A stretch of DNA of 64,000 bases, from assembly GCF_022376445.1 (NCBI RefSeq), contig NW_025954961.1, positions 186,001 to 250,000 of the forward strand, read 5' to 3'. Below are positions 55,503 to 64,000 of this stretch, in pieces. The notes beneath the pieces were generated by a model. It worked only from the letters and a program-made list of their open reading frames with translations, ran no database searches and had not been told where the DNA came from. Each line of letters starts with the position of its first letter. Positions within the stretch are counted from its first letter, which is position 1. The stretch comes from Fomitopsis serialis. Taxonomy: Eukaryota > Basidiomycota > Agaricomycetes > Polyporales > Fomitopsidaceae. Both the position numbers and the translations under genes were made by a program.

Positions 55503-56416
55503 CACCGACCTTCTGGATCAAGCACATCCTGATTTGGGTCTATGCCAGTTCGCCGGGCCCCTCACTGCCGCACCTGCGGCTCGCCCATGGCGGGTCACAA
55601 GCGACCACATGGCACGCCGTCTGTCCTGAACGGAGCCCCACTCCAGTTATCCCAGAAACCATCCCTCAAAGAGGTACCCCCCTCACACGCCGCCGTTACA
55701 CGCCTGAACCCGGTTTCCAGCTGCCACTGGACGGGCATAGGCGTAACCCTAACTGGGTCGATCCTGTTCGCCGTATAGAGGTCGATCGCAGCGCCCATGC
55801 TTCGTGGGTGCCTACGGAGGTGGACGGGGAATCGTCTTCTTCGGACGAAGACTCACAGGCGGGAAGCGAGGAGAGAGTTTTCGATGACCTGCGGGACGAC
55901 GACGATGACGTCCGTTCAGTGGCGGCCGCCAGCACGTCTTCTTCCTCCTCGTCAGGCTCCTTCGCATCGAAGTCCAGCGTCACGAGCTCCCTGTCCCAGC
56001 TAGTTGGCAACAGTATCCCATTGGCCAGCTTATGGAGCACACCGACACGAGACATCCCCGCCATCAGTCACGCTGCAATGAAGGCTGGCGTAAACTTTGC
56101 TGTCCTTCCCGCCCCCAAGGACCGGCGCCGACGAACGGTCAAGTCGGAGGGCTCAGGCGCCCACGGGGATGCTTTGGAGCGCGAGAACTCCTGGTGGACA
56201 GTCATAGGTCAGGATGAGGGGGCGGTTGCGCGGATTATCGCTAGGGCCGAGGGAGGCGCACAGGGTCAGGAGGACGCAGAAGAGGACCCATGCGCGTCTG
56301 GCTTAGTGGGTGCCTACCCAATTCATCCTTCTCATGTGAGGCCGACCTTCCTGGACGTGCTATTCGCGGGCGCAATGGGGGGCTTGCTTGTGTTCTGTGG
56401 TTTGTCGATGTTGTGA
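55503..56416 (+). CDS. Hypothetical protein, probable C-terminal membrane anchor, 5' end unresolved
   Basis: An acceptor at 55502 opens a long frame starting TFWIKHILIWVYASSPGPSL, then HGGSQATWHAVCPERS and RRRYTPEPGFQLPLDGHRRN. A Ser/Asp-rich stretch (SSSSDEDSQAGSEE) follows. Next comes SLWSTPTRDIPAISHAAMKA and a Trp motif NSWWTVIGQDEGAVARII. It ends with one hydrophobic segment, TFLDVLFAGAMGGLLVFCGL, that could anchor it by its tail. Family not recognised. Upstream exon(s) within 54100-55375 are likely, as no Met opens the frame before 55700. Confidence 0.55.
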
Positions 56417-56574
56417 CTTCAGGAGGTAGTCTATTTGCGGCGGATCGGAAGTGTTTATGCGACTTATGCAATTATGCTGTATGTACTCATCTATGCTGTC
56501 AGTCTATGCTTTATATGGCCTTCGTTTCGGGGCGATGTGGCGGCCGGTGGTTATGAAGCTTCTCTCGCCTGCAG

Positions 56575-56582
56575 TATAAAAG
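56575..56582 (+). promoter_or_regulatory. TATA box of the amidohydrolase gene
   Basis: TATAAAAG lies about 55 bp upstream of the ATG at 56630. Matches the fungal TATA consensus. Confidence 0.55.
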
Positions 56583-56629
56583 AGCAAGCATGTAGCAGCC
56601 AACACCCATCTACAGCTTGAAGACGCACC

Positions 56630-58482
56630 ATGGCATATCTACTCAAAGGCGGCATCGTTGCAACCTTCACGAAGGGTAGAAACAAACCCTCCGTGCATTC
56701 CGCTGATGTCCTCGTTGAAAACTCGATCATAACACGAATCGACGCAGACATCGTCGCTGGCTCAAATGTTGAAGTTATCGACTGCAACGGTAAGTGGATA
56801 ACACCCGGAATGGTCGACACACACCGGTGAGTGCACACGGATTACTAGTGCGCCGTATGTTCACGCCCTTCCGCCAGACACGTTTTCATGACTGTATTGC
56901 GCGGCGAACAGTGCGAGTACGTACCTTCGGTGTGATCTCGTGACAAGCGATTGCTCATCCCTTCGGCAGCTGGCTACTATCCGAGTACCTCGTGAAGATG
57001 TCTATGTCAGTGTCGACAACTAGACGCCCATGATTCAGAACTAACATTAGAGTTGTGCGCCAACCAGGTTCTTGCAGTCTCGTTTGACGGCAGAGGAGAT
57101 CCGGATAGGACAGTTGTCGGGGTGTCTCGACGCACTACATTCCGGCGTGACGACGATTCTGGACCACTTCCACGCCGCCACGACACCTGAGCATGCACAA
57201 GCGTCTCTTGAGGCGACCATCGAGTCCGGAGCCAGGGTCGTATGGTGTCCTGCGCGACAGAGCGGCCCTACGCAGCTCCTGCCGTCCGTTGAGTATGGGA
57301 ACGAGGAAGAAACCTGCAAGTGGCAGATGGAGAAGCTGATGGAGTGGGGGACAAAGGACGGCGGAAAACTAACGTCCGATGGGCGAGTAACCCTCGGCCT
57401 TGCGTGAGCACAGTAGACCCTGTGGCTGTCACCAACAAACTCACTTTGAACATTTGACCCACAGATACGACATCATAGAGGCAGGTCCTATCAGCGCGCA
57501 CCAGGCAGCGCTGAAGTATGCCCGCGAGAACAATGTCTCCATAATCACTGCGCACGTCGTGAAAGGTCAGCAGACACCCCGGCAGTCCTGGCTCCGTTAT
57601 GATGAGCGTTGACGCAGACCGACACTCCCGTAGGCCCGCGTATTACCACTTGGCGCGACGCTGGCCTGCTCGGACCGGATGTGGTGTTCTCGCATTGCAA
57701 CTGCCTCTACGACCGTACGGATCCAGATGACGAGATGTGGGAGGCCATGAAGGAGAACGAATGTGCAATTGCATCCACACCCGTCGACGAGCTCGGCATG
57801 GCGCACGGGAACCCGGTCGCTATAGAAGCCGTACAACGAGGGGTCAAATGTGGCCTAGGCGCGGTACGTACGCTCCAAATTGTCTGTCCGCATTCCCTCC
57901 ACTGACGCCTGTGGCAATGTCAGGACTGCCTGTCCGTCAATGGTGGAGACATCTTCGCACAGATGCGAATGGCCCTTCAATTTGCAAGAGGTTCGTGCCG
58001 ATGTGGCTTCTTTCAGCACACTGAGTAGATCAATTTTGGGTTTCCTGTTAGGTCGCGGCCACGAAATCATTGAGCAGAAGGGCCATGCGGGACCAAAATA
58101 CAACAAGCACCTCTGCGCTGACGCCTTCCGCCTTGCGACCCTGGGTGGGGCGGAAGCCTTGAACCTCGACGACAAGATTGGGACCATCGAGGTCGGAAAG
58201 AAGGCCGACATAGTGGTATTCGACACGGATTCCACGAATCTCGCGGGGATCGACGACCCTATCTCTGGTATAACCTTCCATGCCACCAACGCGGACGTCG
58301 AGCTTGTGATGGTCAACGGCGAAGTCGTGAAGCGGGACGGAAAGCTCACGAAGGTGCCGTGGGGACCCGTCGCGCGGGAGCTCAAGCAGAAGGCGCGCGA
58401 GGTCCGCGAACGCTTCCCCCGAGAGAAGTTGGAAGAGCTGTGGGACCAGTGGTACGAAGCTTGCGGAGCACCCAGACTCTGA
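56630..58482 (+). CDS. Amidohydrolase / metal-dependent deaminase-like (TRZ/ATZ group)
   Basis: About eight exons encode nearly 470 residues from MAYLLKGGIVATFTKGRN. The metal-binding strand reads GKWITPGMVDTHR then HVFMTVLRGEQ, giving the H-x-H pair across the first intron. Later motifs are CLDALHSGVTTILDHFHAAT, ENNVSIITAHVVK, DVVFSHCNCLYDRTDPDDE and ASTPVDELGMAHGNPV. The C-terminal composite domain is ATLGGAEALNLDDKIGTIEV followed by GKKADIVVFDTD. The order and the STPVDELGM type motif resemble the atrazine chlorohydrolase/guanine-deaminase group, which hydrolyse C-N or C-Cl bonds on heterocycles. The true substrate is unknown. Confidence 0.85.
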
Positions 58483-59303
58483 ATGGACCGGCCTTCTTCC
58501 TGTATCTCAGAGCTACATGACAAACCGTAATGTATGAGTACGATAACATGTCATTCATGTTTGAGGTCCCAATGCGAGGCACAGTACCTCATGCACCCCG
58601 TCTCTAGCTGCAAAATGATACCATCATGAGTCAGCGCAATACTAGGCTCGATCGGATGCCTCGGCAACGAACTCACATGCCTTTCGTGTGTCGTGTGCAT
58701 CGAGTTGCGTCTGTCATCGGCTCCGCGATTGAACGAGTGTGTTACCACATTCATGCCTGTGTTTCGCAGAGGCCTGAGCAACAAATCCCAGAAAGGTCCG
58801 ATGAGGTAACAAAATGGCCATGGACAGGTGATCAAATGCAGGATATCACCAGGCCATATGGACAGGGAAGGACCGGCGTTGAACGACGTATTAGGCATGC
58901 GCGGAGATTAATCCTGACGAGGGCGTAACTGGGACGCGAATAGCATGGCCCTGCCATCGGTATGTAGTTTGGCCGAGTCTTAGCGCGCCGTGATATCCAC
59001 CGTCGCTCCGACATAGGACTGAGAGCATCCTAATGGCAGTCAGCCGAGTGTACAGTTAGCGGCGGTAACTACTTACCGCTGGCTGGCTGCAAGGGAGAAT
59101 CAGCATCCTACGCAGACAATGTGAAGCTCAGGACATCACCATCTGATGCCACACAGTTAGGAAAACATATTAGTATATTGTGGTAAGAAAATCTCCCATT
59201 AACCCGACATCAGTCGCCCGAGCACGAACGCTACACACCAAGCGACTACTTTGGTCGCCCCACCAACACCATGCCATCGTCCTCTTCCGTCTCCGTGCCA
59301 TTA
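58483..59303. other. Intergenic region between convergent genes
   Basis: About 820 bp. Short ORFs only. The 59030-59165 part is AT-richer. An alternative C-terminus of the acyltransferase gene could extend to 59170. Confidence 0.35.
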
Positions 59304-60469
59304 TCACTGCCCGACCGTCGACTGTGTGCCGGCGAGGAATTGTTGTCCTCCGACGCTTGTGTCGATGCTCGGCTCTCCGAACGCGATGGTATTTGGGGAT
59401 AGATTCATTAAGTTGGGCGGACTCGGGCTCCACTGGCAGTGCGGAGCTTGCTTGTGCAGACAAGATATCGCGAGGTGGTTCACCGGGCTTGTCGGAGGGA
59501 ATCGAAGAGGGCTTTGACTCTGGCGGGACATTTGGCGAGAGACCGGCGGAGATATCTCGCGCAGGGCGGCCACCATTAAGTCGTGGACGCGTACGGCAAG
59601 ATCTGGGATGTCTGCGACGGTCAAGCCTTCTGTAGGTATTGGGGGAAGCACTGCGGCACGATGGCTCAGTACATCGGAGTTCCGAGACGCAGGTTGACTC
59701 ACCTCGAATTTTGAGCGTCCCGCTCCCGAACACGTTCTTTCTGTACAGTCTCCAGTAGTTCTCGCACACAACGGGGACGATTGGCACGCCAGCCTGCACT
59801 GCGATGTGGAACGCGCCCTTCTTAAGCGGCAAGAGGTCGTGGTGCTCGCGCATCGAGCGCGTGCCTTCAGGGAAGAGCCACAGCCCCATGCGCTGCGCCT
59901 TCAAAGTCTCGCCCGCAGCCAAGAGCGAGCGAACGGCTTTAGCGTTGTTTCCGCGGTCGATCCAGATGACGCCAGAGAGCGTCATGAACTGGCCGAGTAG
60001 GGGCGTCCACTGCAGCTCCTTCTTCGCTACGATTGCGGCGCGGCGGGGGAAGATCCTGCAGGCGTAGATAGGGCCTCGGCTCAGCGAGATGCGGGGCGAT
60101 CGTGAAGCGGCTGGACGCACCTGCCGAGGTAGAGAATGTCGAGCATGCTCTGGTGGTTCCCGATAAAGACAGCGGGCCTCGTCTCGAGGTGCTCCTCGCC
60201 TTCGACCACAAGTCGGATATCTAACGCCCGGCTGGCGATCATGTAGAACGTGCGCGCCACGACAAAGAACACGTCGAGCTTGCGGCCGATGAGGGACATG
60301 CCCACCGCGCATACGACGCCCCATGCTGAGCATACGCCGACTGTCGAGAGGTAGACCGCGAGGCGGACGTAGTATCGCGCGATCGGAGACGACTTTGCCA
60401 GCGTGTGAAGCGCGAAGACGGGGAGGGAGACATAGGCGAGGGGCTTGACGAGCCCGGAGAGGAAGACAT
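59304..60469 (-). CDS. 1-acyl-sn-glycerol-3-phosphate acyltransferase (LPAAT, Slc1-like)
   Basis: The family core is intact: SLPVFALHTLAKSSPIARYY leads a membrane region, then FIGNHQSMLDILYLGR (NHxxxxD), IFPRRAAIVAKKELQWTPLL, WIDRGNNAKAVRSL, LWLFPEGTRSMREHHDLLPL (FPEGTR) and PIVPVVCENYWRLYRKNVFG. It acylates lysophosphatidate to phosphatidate in glycerolipid synthesis at the endoplasmic reticulum or lipid droplets. The ATG at 60469 begins MSSSPG in a frame one base off from GLVKPLAYVSLP, so either a base is missing near 60455 or the start lies in another exon. The C-terminus is also uncertain: after ALREIS two frames are open, ending at 59304 or 59170. Confidence 0.87.
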
Positions 60470-60662
60470 CGTGCGCGCCGTCGTGGTCGCCGACAGCGAG
60501 GTGGTCGTGGTAGATGAGAAAGATGGGGGAGGCCGCGCACGTTGCGCGGACCGTCGCAGGCGCAGACGTCGACGCTTGTGGCAGCGCGCAGAAATCACAG
60601 GTCGGAGTTCCAAGCCACGCAACGCCCAGTTTATCCGCGGCACCGCGACCTCGGACCTGGCC

Positions 60663-61914
60663 ATGGCCTCCAACGCGCAGGGTCCTTCGAAGGGACATGC
60701 TCAAGGCAAGAAACCAGCTGGTGAGTCCGCCGACAATGCTCGAATGAAGAGCTGGAGATGTACTGAAAGGCTGGCACACACAAGGCACGGCTCGGTACCT
60801 CAGCAGCACAAGCGCGTCCAGCTCGCGGGCCGCCGCCGCGGCCACCCCGACATCGTCTTCATCGTCTTCCAAACGCAAGCCACCACTCAATGCAAAGATT
60901 GCCAAGCCTGTGTCGCACACCGCTGCCAACGGGACCTCTACCGTGAAGCCGACAAAGTCTGGTGGCCATGCTAGTGGGTCGGTACCAGTCCGGAGCGTGG
61001 GCATGAAGGCTTCCAGTAGCGTCGGCAAGAACCTTGCTCCTAGTTCTAGCTCGTCGTCATTATCTCAGAAGACCGTGTCTAAGGATAAGGTCGGTGGTCA
61101 ATACAGCGTTCAATGCTTGCACTGAACCTGACCCGCTACAGCAACCGGCGTCCGTCGATGTAACGCGCGACCAGGCCACCCCTCTGACGACATTGGATGC
61201 GTCACAGCAAGCGGCTCAGTTACAATCTTGGCTATTCATGTCAGCGAAGCTGGAGAGTTCATACGCTGCGCTAAGCGTGCGGCGGCCGCAGCGATAGAGC
61301 AACGGCGCGCTGAACTCTCTGCGGAGGAAGCAGACATCGCCGACGCTCGAGTTCGTTTCGAAGCAGAGCGACTATTGCCTTCTACGAAGAGCTCATGGCA
61401 CCTCATGTACTATTCTACTTCACGCAGTCCGTGGCAGTGACATTGACGGATCGAGATAGGTGGCCTCTGCGATTGCATCTTTAGTGCAGCATTTCTTACG
61501 CATGAGGAAGCTTGCTCCCGGATATTGTCTGAAGCTCTGCAACTTGCGCAACGCCCAGCCAATGAAATCTGGGTATTTCTCATTTCAACGGAGTACTGGA
61601 CGAGATTGGTGAGCGAGTTCTGCGCCAGGCACCTCAAGCTTCTAAGTGACCTCTCAATTGGCAGATCAGCTTCCGAAGAGGCCGTTCAATTGGAGTCTTC
61701 AATTACCGCTATCTTTCTGAGCATGTTGGGCACCATGAAGAGCTCTATGACCGGTCGGAGCATGATAGCCGAGTTGTCCTAGCTCTGCTCGCTCTATTGC
61801 CGGTTGTACGCGCACAAGGTGCAAACCTTGATTGTGCTCGGACAGTTATTCAGTCTAGCAAGAGTAATCTTCGTGCTGTCATGCGCTTGCAGAGCCTACA
61901 AAGCTCTGCCTAGC
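60663..61914 (+). pseudogene. Unrecognised Ser-rich/coiled-coil gene with several frame changes
   Basis: From ATG 60663 (MASNAQGPSKGHAQGKKPA) an intron leads to a Ser/Lys-rich stretch (STVKPTKSGGHASGSVPVRS). A second intron leads to LDASQQAAQLQSWLFMSAKL. Protein-like sequence then continues in other frames as AAAAAIEQRRAELSAEEADI, FYEELMAPHVLFYFTQ, RPANEIWVFLISTEYWTRL and, at the end, LALLPVVRAQGANLDCART and SNLRAVMRLQSLQSS to a stop near 61914. At least three one-base shifts (about 61280, 61378, 61700) are needed. A helical, possibly cytoskeletal or kinetochore-type protein is conceivable, but I do not recognise it. Divergent from the acyltransferase with a 190-bp gap. Confidence 0.45.
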
Positions 61915-62262
61915 TGGTTATCCCTAATTTTCTGTGCTTTTCATTGTCTTGTGTCTCCTGGATGATGAAGCGCTCAAGTCCAGCTCATGTACAGTGTACC
62001 ATGCTTTCTACAAGGCCGAGTCATTTCAGGCTGGATTCTCTTGTGCGATCATTTCCCTCAAACTCAGTGTACTCGTCATTCACGGACATCCAGAAGCGGA
62101 CGCTAGAGGATAGTTTCCATTTGCAAGTCAGCGTATTAAGCGCACTGCATTGCATGTCGTCGAAAAATTATTCTGGATCATGACGAAGCTAGCTACTTGA
62201 ATGCACGTTGCATGTCTCCTCAACGGTACTGATCCCGTATGTTCCTGCAGTAGGGTGTGAGA

Positions 62263-62284
62263 CCCTAACCCTGCCCTAACCCTA
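62263..62284 (+). repeat. Interstitial telomere-like repeat
   Basis: CCCTAACCCTG followed by CCCTAACCCTA, i.e. about three and a half TTAGGG units on the other strand with one interruption. It lies just upstream of the last gene in the window. Confidence 0.7.
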
Positions 62285-62343
62285 TCGTAGAACCATAGGC
62301 GCGGAAGACGGCAAGTTTTCCGACTCTGAGCAGCCACTGCAGA

Positions 62344-64000
62344 CAGCCTTGATGAGTGCGACATCAGCGACCCCTTCCTCCTTGCCTCCTACCCCGTCCC
62401 CATCCGCCCTGCCCGCCCTTCCTCAAGGCAGGCCGCGGGGACCTCGTCACATGTCCTCGTCGACTCCCGCTATGCCTCGACGGCCGACAAGACCGACAAC
62501 CTGGTCTCCCTAGCTGTTCAGGAGGACGGCGTGCATGTACTCGATGTGAGTTTATTCCCTACGCAGCATCATGTGCGTGTATGCTAACAGCACTGCTAGC
62601 TCTCAACATTACACCCTGCAATCTCCCACACCCTTGGCCCGAACACCACATTTTCATGTCCACCCACAAGTAGAACAAGCAAGGGAAACGGCGCTCAGAC
62701 ATGTACAACATATGCAGTCATAGCATCTTCGCCTGATATCCAGGAGGAGGATGAGGGTCGAACTGTCTTGTGGTGGGAGGAGTCCCTGTCGGGCGGAGTT
62801 ATGACCGCGGATACGCAGAAGAAGAGAAAATCCACAGTAGTGAGTAGCACACTACCTTTAGCTATACCGGTGAGCCTGATGCAAATTGCTGTCCTAGCTT
62901 TCACACAAAATCACGCATATATACGCACCCAAAGACCTTCCTGACCACCTACTCCTTGTTGGCCTCGGTGGTGAGATCACAGTGACAGACTCAGTACTGA
63001 ATGTCCAAGCATCGTCCCCTACATCCGAAGAAGATGATACTGTTCTCCTCCGACATTTTGTTCTCCCTCGACAGTCCAGCACCTTCGTACCAACCCAGAC
63101 GTCACCATCAAGTGGTGTCGTCTCTATATCGGCTTTGCGGAGGAACACAGATGTACTGTTACACATCTCACTGGTGGATGCAGAAGGCCGCATACATTCT
63201 CTCGGGAGCTGTGTCACCCCTGTGGAGGAGACGGTATGTACGGGCCTGATTTTCCATTGCGTCAAATGACTGAGCAGCGCCGATGATACTTAGGATATCG
63301 CCGACGTCTCGTTCAGTACAAGCGGTTGTTTGACCGTTCTGAGTAAGTACTATGTACGTTCCGAAACCCACAAACTGACGTCTTCTACAGCTCGCTCGGG
63401 GAAATGGACGTCATACCGTGTCTCCGTCTCGCCATCATCCACACTGAGCATCTCCCCTCTTTGCCCTCCGTCTACCTCTCTTCCCTCGCCTTCCTCTCGT
63501 CCTCCGGAACCCACGCCGCCGCCCACGCCTCAGAGATCTCCCTCCTCGCGCTACATCCTCCCACGTTCTCCTGCAGGCGTGACCATCATCGGCCCCGAGA
63601 TGATCCTCCTCCTCTGGGACACGCAGTACGGCGTGGTCCTCGCAGAACAGCGCTTCCCGTGCCCATTACACCTCTACCGCGGCAAGGACCGCGGCACACG
63701 CATGAGCCTCGTCGCGTCGGGCAGCGCAGACGAGCCGAGCCAGGCCCTGCTCGTGCTCCACCCGGCCGATGCCTCGCAAGATAGCCAGTACGAGCGGGCG
63801 ACGAGCGTGCTGGCCGTCCCGCTGAGCGTCCCCAAGACGTCGACGATCGCGAACGCGCTCGGCCGCGCGGCGGCGAGCCAGAACTGGCTGCGCCCCGACG
63901 CAGACAGTTCGCAGAAACCGAGAACCGCGCACCTGGCGCTGGACCTCGGCGGGCTCGAGCCGGAGCAGGGCAGGGCGCTGAAGGCGATGCTCGAGGCGCA
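62344..64000 (+). CDS. Beta-propeller-like protein, possibly NOL11/Utp8-type, 3' end outside the window
   Basis: Exons read in one consistent protein from an acceptor at 62343: DSLDECDISDPFLLASYPVP, NLVSLAVQEDGVHVLD, LSTLHPAISHTLGPNTTFSC, then HKITHIYAPKDLPDHLLLVG and LGGEITVTDSVLNVQAS. DIADVSFSTSGCLTVLTRSG then follows with KWTSYRVSV, and later MILLLWDTQYGVVLAEQRFP and TSTIANALGRAAASQNWL at the right edge. Repeated short beta-strand patterns suggest a WD40-like propeller, and the layout is reminiscent of NOL11/Utp8, a rRNA transcription/processing factor. That identification is tentative. The first exon is not found; it should lie upstream of 62343. Confidence 0.6.

Noticed and set aside
59170..60540. 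A 456-codon minus-strand ORF across the acyltransferase
   Set aside because: Only its central part is the real enzyme frame. The N-terminal 170 or so codons are the wrong frame of the upstream exon and the intron, and the last part may or may not be coding. It was not reported as one gene.
1..64000. CRISPR arrays, rRNA genes, secondary-metabolite cluster, viral or toxin genes
   Set aside because: No spaced short repeats, no rRNA-like sequence, no polyketide or peptide synthetase domains, and no viral structural or toxin gene were seen.

Overview
The window is nuclear DNA of an agaricomycete (mushroom-forming basidiomycete) fungus, probably a polypore-like lineage. The coding regions are GC-rich and CpG-rich. 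Genes are packed on both strands and split by many introns of about 45-70 bp with GT(A/G)NGT donors and CAG/TAG acceptors. The families also fit: CipC-like DUF3759, a CcmS-related basidiomycete protein, DUF6589, Vtc1, Atg22, an AA3-type GMC oxidoreductase. Exons were joined by eye, so start codons and some splice sites are models.

Layout. 1-0.7 kb: 3'-truncated gene with a cysteine cluster (-). 1.3-3.8 kb: Atg22-like vacuolar transporter (+). 5.4-5.9 kb: CipC-like small protein (-). 7.5-11.1 kb: DUF3336/patatin lipase (+). 11.7-14.5 kb: very low-complexity CcmS-related protein (+). 15.3-17.6 kb: GCK/STE20 kinase (-). 18.6-19.2 kb: ribosomal protein L35/uL29 (-). 19.8-25.1 kb: poorly conserved accessory genes, including two related membrane-anchored coiled-coil proteins. 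25.3-31.7 kb: a 6.4-kb transposable element with terminal inverted repeats and a 9-bp target duplication. 31.8-40.1 kb: dense housekeeping block with short tRNase Z, THOC7, VTC1, NDUFA8, a conserved hypothetical, NDUFAF3 and SWC4/DMAP1. 40.2-44.0 kb: repeat island with a CpG-depleted repeat gene, a 220-bp-arm inverted repeat around a tRNA-like sequence, and decayed ORFs. 44.5-58.5 kb: NDUFA1, lipoate-protein ligase, GMC oxidoreductase, a REEP/HVA22 protein with a long disordered tail, BUD31, a hypothetical tail-anchored protein and an amidohydrolase. 59.3-64 kb: 1-acylglycerol-3-phosphate acyltransferase, a frameshifted gene, and a 3'-truncated beta-propeller-like protein.

How the genes relate. 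Three mitochondrial complex I genes (NDUFA8, the assembly factor NDUFAF3, NDUFA1) lie within 9.5 kb. A mitochondrial lipoate ligase is next to them. Nuclear RNA and chromatin functions are scattered among them: THOC7, SWC4, BUD31, tRNase Z. There are no operons; neighbours mostly share divergent promoters or converge.

The most interesting object is the element at 25281-31693. It carries two inward-facing genes: a RecQ-like helicase with a C-terminal CCHC zinc knuckle, and a DUF6589-family protein that may be its transposase. Its ends are nested double inverted repeats, and the duplicated 9-bp target is GCTTACACC. It sits in what was a roughly 230-bp divergent promoter, 60 bp before the tRNase Z start codon. 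Both internal genes carry several frameshifts, while the conserved core genes around them carry essentially none.
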